Of a stretch of DNA of 64,000 nt, positions 52,581-63,726 are shown piece after piece. This DNA comes from Klebsiella quasipneumoniae subsp. quasipneumoniae (lineage in GTDB: Bacteria > Pseudomonadota > Gammaproteobacteria > Enterobacterales > Enterobacteriaceae): the NCBI RefSeq assembly GCF_020525925.1, contig NZ_CP084876.1, positions 4,092,001-4,156,000 on the forward strand, given 5' to 3'. Within the stretch, counting starts at the first letter, position 1; the number at the start of each line of letters is the position of its first letter. The notes under the pieces were generated by a model. It was not told the DNA's origin, did no database searches, and worked only from the letters and a program-made list of their open reading frames with translations. The position numbers were made by a program, and so were the translations under genes.

Positions 52581-52946
52581 TTAAGCCGGTTGGTGCAGGC
52601 CAACGCGGTTGCCCTCGCTGTCAGTAAACAGCGCGATGGTGCCAATATCATTCGGCAGCGTCAACGGCCCGAAAACACATGCCCCACCCGCCGAGGCAAC
52701 GCGGTCGAGGGTGGCGGCAAGATGGTCTGTATGCAGGTAAATAATAGCGCCCTGCGCAGAGGGCGCGATACCCTCAAATTTGGCCAGCGCGCCGCCGGGG
52801 GCCGGATCCTGATGCGGGAACACCGCCAGCTCGGCGCAGTCCATGGTTTCGCGACGCAGCGTCACCTGCATTACCGGCTCATAAAACGCGACGGCGCGAT
52901 CCATATCGGCGACCGGAATTTCAAACCAGTTAATCACGTTATTCAT
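52581..52946 (-). CDS. VOC-family (glyoxalase/bleomycin-resistance-like) protein
   Basis: A 121-residue VOC-superfamily protein with the first half IPVADMDRAVAFYEPVM and the later AIIYLHTDHLAATLDRVASAGG, and two repeats of the beta-alpha-beta-beta-beta unit. Members are metal-dependent lyases, dioxygenases or drug-binding proteins; no activity can be assigned. In E. coli the tsx-secF interval holds yajD instead. It is the first gene of the pair with the WYL regulator, with an 18-base palindromic element 50-67 bases before its ATG. Confidence 0.85.
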   Translation of the reverse strand: MNNVINWFEIPVADMDRAVAFYEPVMQVTLRRETMDCAELAVFPHQDPAPGGALAKFEGIAPSAQGAIIYLHTDHLAATLDRVASAGGACVFGPLTLPNDIGTIALFTDSEGNRVGLHQPA

Positions 52947-52995
52947 ACTTCCTCCTGCTCGTTAGTGAGTTCAGAAGGAGTGTATGGGAGGGCTC

Positions 52996-53013
52996 CTGAC
53001 AGCATACTGTCAG
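52996..53013. promoter_or_regulatory. perfect palindrome upstream of the VOC/WYL operon
   Basis: CTGACAG-CATA-CTGTCAG is an 18-base element with perfect 7-base arms, between the secF terminator and the VOC start. On the minus strand its centre, TATGCT, could serve as a -10 region. It is the expected location for the operator of the WYL regulator. Confidence 0.6.
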
Positions 53014-53030
53014 CAGGTTTTGTAGCGGGC

Positions 53031-53060
53031 AAAAAAAATCCCGGCCGCCTGGCCGGGATT
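53031..53060 (-). terminator. secF terminator
   Basis: A perfect 10-base stem AATCCCGGCC/GGCCGGGATT (53037-53046 and 53051-53060) followed on the minus strand by a T-run of eight, ending the yajC-secD-secF transcript. Confidence 0.92.
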
Positions 53061-53082
53061 GCGTTATTTCAACTGAACCGTA

Positions 53083-54054
53083 TTACGGCAGAATAGACGG
53101 CTGGTCCGCCCCTTCTTTTTCGACCTTCTGCTGCAGCAGATGCTCGCGCTTCATGCCCAGCTTCAACGCCAGCGCGGAGGCGACGTAGATAGAAGAAGCC
53201 GTACCGATGGAGACACCGATCAGCATGGTCAGCGAGAAGCCTTCCAGAATAGGGCCGCCGAACAGGAACAGCATCAGGATCACCATCAGGGTGGTCCCGG
53301 AGGTGATCAAGGTACGGTGCAGCGTCTGGGTCAACGACACGTTGAAGATCTCGTACGGCGTACCGCGGCGGATCTTACGGAAGTTTTCACGGATACGGTC
53401 CGATACCACGATACTGTCGTTCAGCGAGTAGCCGATAACCGACATCAACGAGGCCACAATGGTCAGGTCGATCTCGATATGGAACAGCGACAGCACCCCC
53501 ATGGTGATCACCACGTCGTGCGCCAGGGCGATAACCACCCCCGCCGCCAGACGCCATTCGAAGCGGAAGCCGACGTAGATCAGGATACAGACCAGCGCGG
53601 CAATCAGCGCCAGGGCGCCGGTTTGCGCAAGGTCCGCGCCGACGCTCGGGCCGACAAACTCAATACGCTTCACCGCCGCGTTCTGGCTGGTCGATTCGTT
53701 AATCACCGTCACGACCTTGCTGCCCAACTCCTGGCTGACGTTGGCGTCATGCACCGGCGGCATACGTACCATGATGTCGCGGCTGCTGCCAAAGTTCTGC
53801 ACCTGCGGCTCTTCAAAGCCCGCTTTCTGCAGGGAATCGCGCATCTGGTCCAGATCGACCGGCTTCTCAAGGGTAATTTCGATCACCGTACCGCCGGTGA
53901 AATCGAGACCCCAGTTAAAGCCGCGGACGCCGATGATGGCGATCGACACAATCAGCAGAAAGCCTGAAATGCCGAAGGCCCAGTAATCCCAGCGCATAAA
54001 GTCCCAGACTTTACGGCCGTGGTTCAATTGTTCAACAGTATATTCCTGTGCCAC
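53083..54054 (-). CDS. secF: SecF, protein translocase accessory subunit
   Basis: A 323-residue RND-type protein with six membrane helices and one periplasmic domain (about 45-135). It works with SecD and YajC to drive late translocation using the proton gradient. Family motifs are visible: [16 protein letters not shown] (about 44-59) and the [18 protein letters not shown] stretch. The start is ten bases after the secD stop. Confidence 0.98.
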   Translation of the reverse strand: MAQEYTVEQLNHGRKVWDFMRWDYWAFGISGFLLIVSIAIIGVRGFNWGLDFTGGTVIEITLEKPVDLDQMRDSLQKAGFEEPQVQNFGSSRDIMVRMPPVHDANVSQELGSKVVTVINESTSQNAAVKRIEFVGPSVGADLAQTGALALIAALVCILIYVGFRFEWRLAAGVVIALAHDVVITMGVLSLFHIEIDLTIVASLMSVIGYSLNDSIVVSDRIRENFRKIRRGTPYEIFNVSLTQTLHRTLITSGTTLMVILMLFLFGGPILEGFSLTMLIGVSIGTASSIYVASALALKLGMKREHLLQQKVEKEGADQPSILP

Positions 54055-54064
54055 AACGCACTCC

Positions 54065-55912
54065 TCAGATAGACAGCTTTTTAACGCGCTTGCCGCCGTA
54101 CAGCAGGTTCACGATGGCACGGGTGCCGACGATAGCGGTAAACATTGAGGTCGCGATACCGATACCGGTGGTAATCGCAAACCCTTTAATGGCACCGGTA
54201 CCGACCGCGTACAGGATGATCACTTTGATAAGCGTCGTCACGTTGGCGTCGAAGATCGAGCTGAACGCGCCGCGATAACCTTCGTCAATCGCCTGCTGAA
54301 CGGTACGCCCGTTGCTCAGCTCTTCTTTGATACGCTCGTTGATCAGAACGTTAGCATCGACCGCCACCGCAAGGGTTAACACGATACCCGCGATGCCCGG
54401 CATGGTCAGCGTCGCCCCCGGGATCAGGGACATAATGCCGACAATCAGCACCAGGTTGGCAATCAGCGCCGAGGTCGCAATCAGACCGAACTTCTTATAG
54501 AAGAGGATCATGAACAGGATAGAGACCACCAGGCCGGCCAGACAGGCTTCCAGACCCTGCTTGATGTTCTGCATGCCAAGGGTTGGGCCGATAGTCCGCT
54601 CTTCGACGATCTGAATCGGCGCAATCAACGCGCCGGCACGCAGCAGCAGCGACAGCTGGCGAGCTTCGTTCGGGTTGCTGATACCGGTAATACGGAAGCT
54701 GTTGCCCAAGCGCGACTGGATGTTGGCGATGTTAATCACCTCTTCCTCTTTCGCCAGGATAGCGCGACCGTTGGCGTCTTTCTTACCGCTGTCTTTATAC
54801 TCCACGAACAGGGTCGCCATCGGCTTGCCGATGTTGTCCTTGGTGAAGTTGGACATGATGTTGCCGCCCGCGCTGTCCAGCGAGATGTTGACCTGCGGCT
54901 GGTTGTACTCATCCATGCTGGAGGTCGAGTCGGTGATATGGTCACCGGTCAGGATCACCCGCTTGTACAGCACCACCGGCTGGCCTTCACGCGTCTCTTT
55001 CACTTCCGAGTCGCCCGGCACGCGGCCTGAGGCGGCGGCGGACTGGTCCACGTTGGTATTGACCAGACGGAACTCGAGGGTCGCGGTCGCGCCAAGGATC
55101 TCCTTCGCCCGCGCGGTATCCTGGATACCCGGCAGCTCAACCACGATGCGATCAGCGCCCTGACGCTGAACCAGCGGTTCGGCGACGCCCAGCTGGTTCA
55201 CACGGTTACGCAGAATGTTAATGTTCTGCTGGACCGCATACTCACGCGCTTCTTTCAGGCGCTCATCGGTCATCACCGCTTTCAGGCTGTTGTCACCCTG
55301 AGAGGAGATTACCAGATCGCGATGGCGAGGGCTGAGATAAGAGATAGCCTGGTCGCGCGCCGCGCTGTCGCGGAAGACGATGCTCAGACCATAGTTGTCT
55401 TCCTTGCGCACGGTCGCGTAAGGAATGCCTTTGTCGCGCAGCTCGCTGCGCAGGCTATCGATGTTCTGTTCCTGCAGTTTGCCTAACGCGGTGTCCATGT
55501 CGACTTCCATCAGGAAGTGCACGCCGCCGCGCAGATCAAGACCCAGCTTCATCGGCTCGGCATAGAGTGCCGCCAGCCAGCGTGGGGTTGCCGGAGCAAG
55601 GTTTAGCGCCACGACGTATTTGTCACCCAACACGGTAAGCAGCGCTTCACGCGCGCGCAGCTGGGTATCAGTGGTGTCGAAGCGCGCAAGAATAGCGCCC
55701 TCTTCCAGTGCCACAGACTTCGCGGTAATTTTTTCTTCTTGTAAAGTTTTCTGGACCTGGATCAGCGTTTGCTCACTGGCGGCGACGCCGCGCGCGCCAG
55801 TGATTTGAACAGCCGGATCCTCACCATACAGGTTGGGAAGCGCATAGATCAGGCCGACGACAATGACGACGACCAGCATGACATACTTCCACAAAGGATA
55901 ACGGTTTAACAC
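54065..55912 (-). CDS. secD: SecD, protein translocase accessory subunit
   Basis: A 615-residue RND-type protein with an N-terminal helix, a large periplasmic P1 domain and five C-terminal helices. [17 protein letters not shown] and [15 protein letters not shown] are characteristic. It is in the conserved yajC-secD-secF operon. Its length equals that of E. coli SecD. Confidence 0.98.
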   Translation of the reverse strand: MLNRYPLWKYVMLVVVIVVGLIYALPNLYGEDPAVQITGARGVAASEQTLIQVQKTLQEEKITAKSVALEEGAILARFDTTDTQLRAREALLTVLGDKYVVALNLAPATPRWLAALYAEPMKLGLDLRGGVHFLMEVDMDTALGKLQEQNIDSLRSELRDKGIPYATVRKEDNYGLSIVFRDSAARDQAISYLSPRHRDLVISSQGDNSLKAVMTDERLKEAREYAVQQNINILRNRVNQLGVAEPLVQRQGADRIVVELPGIQDTARAKEILGATATLEFRLVNTNVDQSAAASGRVPGDSEVKETREGQPVVLYKRVILTGDHITDSTSSMDEYNQPQVNISLDSAGGNIMSNFTKDNIGKPMATLFVEYKDSGKKDANGRAILAKEEEVINIANIQSRLGNSFRITGISNPNEARQLSLLLRAGALIAPIQIVEERTIGPTLGMQNIKQGLEACLAGLVVSILFMILFYKKFGLIATSALIANLVLIVGIMSLIPGATLTMPGIAGIVLTLAVAVDANVLINERIKEELSNGRTVQQAIDEGYRGAFSSIFDANVTTLIKVIILYAVGTGAIKGFAITTGIGIATSMFTAIVGTRAIVNLLYGGKRVKKLSI

Positions 55913-55938
55913 GGCAGTTCCCTTTGGGAAAAGTTAGA

Positions 55939-56271
55939 TTACAGCGCCTTCATGGTGCCTTTCGGCAGAACGGCAGCAACGAAGTCACGTTTGATAACCA
56001 CTTCAGTGGTATCGTTCAGCGCGATAGCAATGTAGCCAGTTTCCGCTACTTTGGTCACGCGACCGACCAGACCGCCGTTGGTCAGCACTTCATCACCTTT
56101 GGCGATGGAGTTCATCAGGTTCTTATGTTCCTTGGTGCGCTTCTGCTGTGGACGCAGGATCATGAAGTAAAAAATCAGACCGAACACCACCAGCATCAGA
56201 ATCAGAGACATCGGGCTGCCCTGCGCCGGTGCACCCGTTGCCGCTACCGCATCAGAAATAAAAAAGCTCAT
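55939..56271 (-). CDS. yajC: YajC, Sec translocon accessory subunit
   Basis: A 110-residue protein with one membrane helix (about 20-40; MSLILMLVVFGLIFYFMILR) and a cytoplasmic KOW-like domain (GDEVLTNGGLVGRVTKV). It copurifies with SecDF. The start MSFFISDAVA at 56269-56271 gives the E. coli length; upstream residues in the longer frame are not conserved. The gene lies 22 bases after tgt. Confidence 0.97.
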   Translation of the reverse strand: MSFFISDAVAATGAPAQGSPMSLILMLVVFGLIFYFMILRPQQKRTKEHKNLMNSIAKGDEVLTNGGLVGRVTKVAETGYIAIALNDTTEVVIKRDFVAAVLPKGTMKAL

Positions 56272-56293
56272 TGAAATTCCCTCATTATTAAAA

Positions 56294-57484
<1,191 letters not shown>

Positions 57485-57507
57485 CTAAAAATGCGTCATG
57501 GCGTGCC

Positions 57508-57530
57508 AAAAGCCGGCGGGCCGGCCTTTT
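57508..57530 (-). terminator. queA downstream hairpin
   Basis: AAAAGGCCGG/CCGGCTTTT pairs with one bulged base immediately after the queA stop on the minus strand. It may lower read-through into tgt, though queA and tgt are usually co-transcribed. Confidence 0.45.
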
Positions 57531-58594
57531 CAGGGACGCTCAGAAATAGCCTGCGGATTGTACGTGATAAACATCGCATCCCCGTAGCTAAAAAAGCGAT
57601 ATTTCTGCTCCACCGCTACCTTATAGGCGTTCATGGTGTGCTGATAACCCGCAAACGCCGACACCAGCATAATCAGTGTGGATTCAGGGAGATGGAAGTT
57701 GGTCACCAGCGCATCGATCACCTGGTACTGATAACCCGGATAGATGAAAATCTGCGTATCGTCGAAGAACGGCGCGATCAGGGCGTCTTTCGCCGCCTGC
57801 GCCGCGCTCTCCAGCGAGCGTACCGAGGTGGTGCCCACCGCGATCACGCGATTGCCGCGCGCTTTCGCCGCCAGCACCGCATCGACCACCTCCTGCGGCA
57901 CTTCCGCATATTCTGAGTGCATAGTGTGCTCTTCAATGCTGTCGACGCGCACCGGCTGGAAGGTACCCGCGCCCACGTGCAGGGTGACAAACGCCATCTC
58001 AACGCCTTTAGCGCGCAGTTTGTCCAGCAGCGGTTCGTCGAAGTGCAGACCCGCGGTCGGGGCGGCTACCGCGCCCGGCCGGGTGCCGTAGACGGTTTGA
58101 TAGAGCTCGCGGTCAGCGTCTTCGTCCGGGCGATCAATGTAGGGCGGCAGCGGCATATGGCCGATCCCGTTAAGGATCTCCAGCACCGGGCGCTCGTCGT
58201 TAAATTCCACTTCAAACAGCGCGCCGTGACGCGCCAGCATGGTGGCCTGAATGCTCTCGTCGTCGCCCAGCAGCAGCTCGGCGCCCGGCTTCGGCGCTTT
58301 CGAGGCGCGAATATGGGCGAGGATGCGCTTATCATCCAGCATCCGCTCCACCAGCACTTCAATCTTGCCGCCGCTGGCCTTGCGGCCGAACAGACGCGCC
58401 GGGATCACCCGGGTGTTGTTAAACACCAGCAGATCGCCGGGATTGAGCTTATCGAGGATGTCGGTGAAGGTGCCATGCGTCAGCGCGCCCGTCGGCCCGT
58501 CCAGGGAGAGTAAGCGGCAGCTACTGCGCTCAGGCATCGGATAGTGGGCGATCAGGGATTCGGGTAGTTCAAAAGCAAAATCGGTAACGCGCAT
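57530..58594 (-). CDS. queA: S-adenosylmethionine:tRNA ribosyltransferase-isomerase QueA
   Basis: A 354-residue enzyme that builds epoxyqueuosine on tRNA by adding the ribosyl part of SAM, directly after Tgt in the pathway. Signatures include [33 protein letters not shown], and [13 protein letters not shown] (QueA family). It is the first gene of the minus-strand queA-tgt-yajC-secDF row and is divergent from acpH. Confidence 0.98.
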   Translation of the reverse strand: MRVTDFAFELPESLIAHYPMPERSSCRLLSLDGPTGALTHGTFTDILDKLNPGDLLVFNNTRVIPARLFGRKASGGKIEVLVERMLDDKRILAHIRASKAPKPGAELLLGDDESIQATMLARHGALFEVEFNDERPVLEILNGIGHMPLPPYIDRPDEDADRELYQTVYGTRPGAVAAPTAGLHFDEPLLDKLRAKGVEMAFVTLHVGAGTFQPVRVDSIEEHTMHSEYAEVPQEVVDAVLAAKARGNRVIAVGTTSVRSLESAAQAAKDALIAPFFDDTQIFIYPGYQYQVIDALVTNFHLPESTLIMLVSAFAGYQHTMNAYKVAVEQKYRFFSYGDAMFITYNPQAISERP

Positions 58595-58862
58595 GACGAT
58601 AACTCAGACTGAATAAAGAGGCGGGTAGTCTAGTGCCGGGGCGGTCTGCCTGCAACCTTTACCCCTCCGGATGAATGACATAATCTATATTCCAAATCAT
58701 TCCGAATGCCGCCATGCGGCAGCCGAATGCATCACCGGTGGCAGAGGGCCGCGCGCGGCCAGACAGCACGCCATCCGGGCACCGGGGCTGCCGTTCAGGG
58801 CGACGCGCAGCGCTACACCGCTCACTCTGCCCGCCAGAAAGTATTTGAAGGATGTCGTCACT

Positions 58863-59444
58863 ATGAATTTTCTCGCCCACCTGCACCTGGCCCATCTCGC
58901 CGACAGTTCGCTGCCCGGCAATCTGATGGCCGACTTTGTGCGCGGCAACCCGCAGGGCGACTATCCGGCGGAGATTGTTGACGGCATCTATATGCATCGG
59001 CGGATTGACGTGCTGACTGACAACCTGGCGGAAGTCAAAGAGGCGCGGGAGTGGTTTCGCCCGCAGACCCGCCGCGTCGCCCCGATCACCCTCGACGTCA
59101 TGTGGGATCATTTCCTGTCGCAGCACTGGGCGCAGCTCTCCCCTGACCTGCCGCTGGAGGAGTTCGTGCGCTACGCCGAGCGGCAGATCGTGCCGATCCT
59201 GCCCGACTCGCCGCCCCGCTTCGTCAATCTCAACCAATATCTGTGGTCGGAGCGCTGGCTGGAGCGCTATCAGGAGATGGATTTTATTCAGCGCGTGCTT
59301 AACGGCATGGCCAGCCGCCGCCCGCGTCTCGAGGCGCTGCGCGACTCCTGGCAGGATCTGGATACCCACTACGACCGGCTGGAGGGGCAGTTCTGGCGCT
59401 TTTATCCGCAGATGATGCGTCAGGCGAAAAACAAACAGCTGTAA
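58863..59444 (+). CDS. acpH: AcpH, acyl-carrier-protein phosphodiesterase
   Basis: A 193-residue HD-like metal phosphodiesterase that removes the 4'-phosphopantetheine from acyl carrier protein. It starts [20 protein letters not shown], with the conserved [10 protein letters not shown] and [11 protein letters not shown] (metal-ligand His/Asp residues). I chose ATG 58863 by homology to E. coli (193 aa) and AAGGATG upstream; the frame extends 64 residues further up without homology into the queA promoter region. Confidence 0.96.
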   Translation: MNFLAHLHLAHLADSSLPGNLMADFVRGNPQGDYPAEIVDGIYMHRRIDVLTDNLAEVKEAREWFRPQTRRVAPITLDVMWDHFLSQHWAQLSPDLPLEEFVRYAERQIVPILPDSPPRFVNLNQYLWSERWLERYQEMDFIQRVLNGMASRRPRLEALRDSWQDLDTHYDRLEGQFWRFYPQMMRQAKNKQL

Positions 59445-59571
59445 TCGCTGCGACATTGATAGGTAAAAGCTGGCTGAACGATTGTCGGTGCCTCTTTGTG
59501 TTATTGGCGGACAGGCTCTATACTTGCCGGCGTTGCGTTTTAAATAACCTTAGTAATTACAGGAGAATCAA

Positions 59572-60174
59572 ATGGTTCTGGTCACTCGTCAAGCGCCGGA
59601 TTTTACTGCAGCCGCTGTGCTGGGTAATGGTGAGATCGTTGAGAAATTCAATTTCAAACAGCACACCAACGGTAAACCTACCGTTCTGTTCTTCTGGCCG
59701 ATGGACTTCACCTTCGTTTGCCCGTCTGAGCTGATCGCGTTCGACAAACGTTACGAAGAATTCCAGAAACGCGGCGTGGAAGTGGTTGGCGTTTCCTTCG
59801 ACTCGGAGTTCGTGCACAACGCATGGCGTAACACCCCGGTAGACCAGGGCGGTATCGGCCCGGTTAAATACGCGATGGTTGCTGACATCAAACGTGAAAT
59901 CCAGAAAGCTTACGGTATCGAGCATCCGGACGAAGGCGTTGCTCTGCGTGGTTCCTTCCTGATCGACGCTAACGGCGTGGTTCGTCACCAGGTGGTTAAC
60001 GACCTGCCGCTGGGCCGTAACATCGACGAAATGCTGCGCATGGTTGACGCGCTGCAGTTCCACGAAGAGCACGGCGAAGTTTGCCCGGCGCAGTGGGAAA
60101 AAGGAAAAGAAGGTATGGCTGCCTCTCCGGAAGGCGTTGCAAAATACCTGACCGAAAACGTCTCCAGCCTGTAA
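59572..60174 (+). CDS. tsaA: TsaA, typical 2-Cys peroxiredoxin
   Basis: A 200-residue AhpC/Tsa peroxiredoxin with peroxidatic Cys50 in PMDFTFVCPSE and resolving Cys171 in GEVCPAQW. It reduces peroxides using thioredoxin or AhpF-like electrons. It also has GGIG (93-96) and a C-terminal KYL, near to the motifs linked to overoxidation sensitivity, but in weakened form. It is absent next to acpH in E. coli K-12 but occurs in Salmonella, where the name tsaA is used. The ribosome site AGGAG lies seven bases before ATG. Confidence 0.9.
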   Translation: MVLVTRQAPDFTAAAVLGNGEIVEKFNFKQHTNGKPTVLFFWPMDFTFVCPSELIAFDKRYEEFQKRGVEVVGVSFDSEFVHNAWRNTPVDQGGIGPVKYAMVADIKREIQKAYGIEHPDEGVALRGSFLIDANGVVRHQVVNDLPLGRNIDEMLRMVDALQFHEEHGEVCPAQWEKGKEGMAASPEGVAKYLTENVSSL

Positions 60175-60191
60175 TCGGCACACGTTTTTAT

Positions 60192-60219
60192 AAAAGGCTC
60201 GCTCAGGCGGGCCTTTTTT
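60192..60219 (+). terminator. tsaA terminator
   Basis: AAAAGGCTCGC/GCGGGCCTTTT (one G-U pair; 60192-60202 and 60207-60217) with a four-base loop and T-run ends tsaA. Confidence 0.9.
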
Positions 60220-60362
60220 GTTAGCGACGTCAAAATTTAGGAAAATGACCCGGCGATATTTGTGACCAGGAATACACTTCTGCCGAAAAATTTCGCTCTG
60301 CCTCTCATTTTTTCTCTGGCAAATTTCAGCGCCAAATCTCAAGCACTCCGTAACCCACTGAA

Positions 60363-60448
60363 AATAATATAAATTATTTATATGGTTTTCTGCCAGCACT
60401 TTGCCGTCGATGTGATCGCCATCAATATTTAAAACCGCGGATGTGATC
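60363..60448 (+). promoter_or_regulatory. upstream control region of the PTS operon
   Basis: AATAAT-ATAA-ATTATT (60363-60378) is a perfect 16-base palindrome. GATGTGATC occurs twice (60409-60417 and 60440-60448) at a 31-base distance, close to three helical turns; each contains TGTGA, half a CRP site. These are candidates for regulator binding. No regulator gene for the operon lies in the window. The 346-base interval 60175-60520 holds no gene. Confidence 0.45.
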
Positions 60449-60520
60449 TCATCCATCATTTTTATCAATGTATTTGGTCATGATTTTACTCAGGAACAGG
60501 AATACGTTCAGGAGAAGAGA

Positions 60521-60964
60521 ATGGATATTATTTTTGACCCGACGTTAATCGCCCTGAAGCAGAATATTTCCCATGCGGAAGAGGCCATCGAACTGGCGGG
60601 TTCATTACTCGCCAGGCGTCAGATTTGCAGCGCCGAATATGTCAGCGAGATGCTGACGGTATACGAAGATTTTGGCGCCGCCATCGTGATAGATGACGGG
60701 ATTGCCATGCCGCACGCCCGCCCGGAAAAAGGGGCATTGCAGACCGGATTTTCGCTTGTCACCACCGCCACGCCAGTGACCTTCGGCCACGATGAGTTCG
60801 ATCCGGTTACCGTCGTCATCGCCATCGCGGGCGCCGATGCTGACAGTCATATCAAAATGATCCAACTGATAGCCTCGCTGATCGAGTCAGATATCGTGAC
60901 CTTTCTTCAGCAGGAAACTGACGTGAATTCAGTCTTACATTTCATCCAAAAACAAATGGAGTAG
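60521..60964 (+). CDS. PTS system EIIA component (fructose/mannitol-type fold)
   Basis: A 147-residue phosphotransferase IIA protein, starting MDIIFDPTLIAL. His65 in GIAMPHARPE is the phospho-accepting residue, and the core VIDDGIAMPHARPEKGA is typical of the UlaC/fructose-mannitol superfamily. It passes phosphate from HPr to the IIB protein encoded next. The ATG at 60521 follows AGGAGAAGAG. A longer in-frame start 26 codons up lacks a good site. The sugar is not known. Confidence 0.88.
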   Translation: MDIIFDPTLIALKQNISHAEEAIELAGSLLARRQICSAEYVSEMLTVYEDFGAAIVIDDGIAMPHARPEKGALQTGFSLVTTATPVTFGHDEFDPVTVVIAIAGADADSHIKMIQLIASLIESDIVTFLQQETDVNSVLHFIQKQME

Positions 60965-60969
60965 TCATT

Positions 60970-61257
60970 ATGTTAGTTATCAGAACGGTTTGTGGTAACG
61001 GTATTGGCAGTTCATTGATGGCTGCGAATAATGTGAAGAAGATCTGTGAAGAATTAGGTATCAAAGCGGACGTCGCCTCGGTCGATTTTGCTAACGCCGT
61101 CGGGGAAAAAGCCGACCTTTATGTCACGATCAAAGAACTGGCAAATAAATTTCCGGCCCACTGTCATGTCGCCATTATTCGCAGCTATGTCCATAAAGCA
61201 AAAATCGCCGAGGATATTACCGACGCGCTGATGAAAATTGCTGCGACTCACTCTTAA
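60970..61257 (+). CDS. PTS system EIIB component (ascorbate/galactitol-type)
   Basis: A 95-residue IIB protein. The phosphocysteine is Cys8 in RTVCGNGIGSSLM, as in UlaB- and GatB-like proteins. It transfers phosphate from IIA to the sugar during uptake by IIC. It begins five bases after the IIA stop and precedes IIC by 20 bases. Confidence 0.9.
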   Translation: MLVIRTVCGNGIGSSLMAANNVKKICEELGIKADVASVDFANAVGEKADLYVTIKELANKFPAHCHVAIIRSYVHKAKIAEDITDALMKIAATHS

Positions 61258-61277
61258 TCAGCATAGAGGGAACGACC

Positions 61278-62669
61278 ATGCAGGCTATTCTTAGTTTCTT
61301 AACGGAAATATTCAGTCAACCCGCTTTTTTAATGGGGCTTATCGCCTTCGTTGGCTTAGTGGCGCTGCGCTCCCCCGGCAACAAACTCCTTACCGGCACA
61401 TTAAAGCCGATTTTAGGCTATTTGATGTTGAGCGCTGGCGCAGGCGTTATCGTTGCCAATCTCAACCCGTTGGGCGGCATTATCGAAGCGGGATTTAATA
61501 TCCGCGGCGTTATTCCGAACAATGAAGCCATTGTCTCCGTCGCCCAGAAGATGCTGGGCGTGGAAACCATGAGTATTTTGCTGTTGGGCTTTATTTTCAA
61601 TCTGATCATTGCCCGCTGCACAAAATATAAATATATCTTTCTCACCGGTCATCACTCATTCTTTCTCGCCTGCCTGTTCTCCGCCGTCCTGCAGGCGGCG
61701 GAGTTCCAGGGCTGGATGTTGATCCTGATCGGCGGATTCCTGCTGGGCTCATGGTCGGCCATCTCCCCCGCCATTGGCCAGCGTTACACCAGGCAGGTGA
61801 CCGAGGACGGCGGGATCGCCATGGGCCATTTCGGCTCTCTGGGCTACTACCTCTCGGCGTGGATCGCCAGTCGGACCGGTAATCCGGCAAACTCCTTCGC
61901 CGATACCGAAATCTCAGAGAAATGGGGTTTTCTGCGCGATACCACCGTCACCACCGGTATCGTGATGTTTGTTATCTACTTTATCTGCAGCGCTGTCGCC
62001 GGGTCGGCGTACCTGAGCACCATCACCGACCAGAACATGCTGATCTTCTCCGTGCTGACCGGTCTGCAGTTCGCCGTTGGCGTAGCCATTGTCTACAACG
62101 GCGTGCGCTTGATCCTGGGCGATCTGGTGCCGGCATTCCAGGGCATCAGCCAGAAACTGATCCCGGACTCCATCCCGGCCGTTGACTGCGCGGTGTTCTT
62201 TACCTTTAGCCCCACCGCGGTGGTGGTGGGATTCATCAGCTCCTTTGTGGGCGGGCTGGTCGGGATGCTCATGCTCGGCGGACTGGGCATGGCGCTGATT
62301 ATTCCCGGCATGGTGCCGCACTTCTTCTGCGGCGGTACCTCCGGGGTCTTTGCCGACAAGCTGGGCGGTAAGCGCGGTTGTATCATCGCCGCCTTTATCG
62401 GCGGGATCTTCCTGGCCTTCCTGCCGGCGATGCTGCTGCCGGCGCTCGGCAACCTCGGGTTTGAAAACAGTACCTTCGCCGATTTCGACTTCGCGGTGTG
62501 GGGCATCATTATCGGTAACGCGTTTACCCAGTTTGGCCAGGTCACTATCTACCTGATTTGTCTGGCGCTGCTCGTCGCGCTGCTGGCGCCTTTCTGCTTC
62601 CGTCAGGTACGGGTGGTGGGCAACACGCTCAGCTATGAGGAGCTTATCGCCAAGCAGAAAAATGAATAA
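61278..62669 (+). CDS. PTS system EIIC component (ascorbate-type UlaA/SgaT family)
   Basis: A 463-residue membrane permease with about 11 helices. It belongs to the ascorbate-type family, with N-terminal LKPILGYLMLSAGAGVIVAN, the region GHHSFFLACLFSAVLQ (about 124-139), and GTSGVFADKLGGKRGC near 360. The neighbouring kinase and aldolase suggest a ketose or related sugar rather than ascorbate, whose pathway needs a lactonase and epimerases. The substrate is not known. Confidence 0.9.
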   Translation: MQAILSFLTEIFSQPAFLMGLIAFVGLVALRSPGNKLLTGTLKPILGYLMLSAGAGVIVANLNPLGGIIEAGFNIRGVIPNNEAIVSVAQKMLGVETMSILLLGFIFNLIIARCTKYKYIFLTGHHSFFLACLFSAVLQAAEFQGWMLILIGGFLLGSWSAISPAIGQRYTRQVTEDGGIAMGHFGSLGYYLSAWIASRTGNPANSFADTEISEKWGFLRDTTVTTGIVMFVIYFICSAVAGSAYLSTITDQNMLIFSVLTGLQFAVGVAIVYNGVRLILGDLVPAFQGISQKLIPDSIPAVDCAVFFTFSPTAVVVGFISSFVGGLVGMLMLGGLGMALIIPGMVPHFFCGGTSGVFADKLGGKRGCIIAAFIGGIFLAFLPAMLLPALGNLGFENSTFADFDFAVWGIIIGNAFTQFGQVTIYLICLALLVALLAPFCFRQVRVVGNTLSYEELIAKQKNE

Positions 62670-62734
62670 GCGAGGTCATTTTTCCCGGCGGGACGGTCAA
62701 GCTTCCCGCCGCTGACAAATAATCAGGAGTGGTT

Positions 62735-63697
62735 ATGGCTATTTTGTCCATTGGATTTGCTTGTTTCGATCAGTTTTTCTTTCTCAATGAATGGCCCCAG
62801 GAGAATACTAAAAACTTTTGTCATGATTTTATCGAAAGCGGCGGCGGCCCGGCGGCCAATGCGGCCTGGCTGCTGGGATTATGGGGGGAGGAGGTCTATT
62901 ACATCGGCCATCTGCATCAGGATCTTTACGGTCAGCGCATTATCGATGAGTTTGCCGAAGCGGGCGTGGATACCAGCCAGGTGGTTTTCTCCGATGACAT
63001 GATCACCCCGCTGGCCTCGGTGCTCGTCAATCGCTTAACGGGTTCGCGGACGATTATTACCCGCAAGATGCAAACACCGCCTTCCCTGACCTACGATCAA
63101 AAGCTCAAACTGGACGACCTCGCCGAGCGGCTGATTGCCGCCGAGGAGCCAGTCACTATTTTAATTGACGGCCATGAGGCGGAAATCAGTGAATATTTAA
63201 TTAAGAAACTGCCCAACGCCAGAGTCGTGATGGACGGTGGGTCACTGCGTGCCAGCAATATTAAACTGGCGGCCTGGACCGACTATTTTGTGGTGAGCGA
63301 ACATTTTGCCCGCGACTATATGAGCTATCGCTCGCTGAGCACCGAAGCAGAAATTAAAGCGGCGCTGATTGAGCTGAATAAAATTTGCCGCGGCGAGGCA
63401 TTTATTACCCTTGGCGAAAAAGGCTGCGCTTTTTTAAAAAGCGGTATGCTGCAGATCGTTCCTTCCTGGCTGTGCAATGCCGTGGATACCACCGGAGCCG
63501 GGGATGTATTTCACGGCGCCTTCACCTATGGCGTCCACTACTCATGGCACATAGATAATATTATTTTATTTGCCAGCCTCACCGCCGCCATTTCTATTGA
63601 GAAAAAAGGGGTACGGGAATCTATGCCGGACCTGGCGGTCGTCCACCACTCGTTAAATAGCTACGAGAGAAACTTAAAGCAATATTTTGAAGAATAA
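62735..63697 (+). CDS. PfkB-family carbohydrate kinase
   Basis: A 320-residue ribokinase-family enzyme. GGGPAANAA (37-45) lies at the substrate site and DTTGAGDVFHGAF (251-263) holds the anion hole and the catalytic base Asp257. It likely phosphorylates a sugar phosphate made by the PTS to a bisphosphate, since a class II aldolase follows. I chose ATG 62735 because AGGAG lies five bases upstream; a GTG two codons before overlaps that site. The exact substrate is unknown. Confidence 0.9.
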   Translation: MAILSIGFACFDQFFFLNEWPQENTKNFCHDFIESGGGPAANAAWLLGLWGEEVYYIGHLHQDLYGQRIIDEFAEAGVDTSQVVFSDDMITPLASVLVNRLTGSRTIITRKMQTPPSLTYDQKLKLDDLAERLIAAEEPVTILIDGHEAEISEYLIKKLPNARVVMDGGSLRASNIKLAAWTDYFVVSEHFARDYMSYRSLSTEAEIKAALIELNKICRGEAFITLGEKGCAFLKSGMLQIVPSWLCNAVDTTGAGDVFHGAFTYGVHYSWHIDNIILFASLTAAISIEKKGVRESMPDLAVVHHSLNSYERNLKQYFEE

Positions 63698-63726
63698 CTG
63701 TATTTAATAAATATCAAGAGGTGAAT

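Noticed and set aside
61278..62669. Naming the PTS permease ulaA (ascorbate).
   Set aside because: The neighbours are a PfkB kinase and a class II aldolase rather than the ascorbate lactonase, decarboxylase and epimerases, so the family name is kept without the gene symbol.
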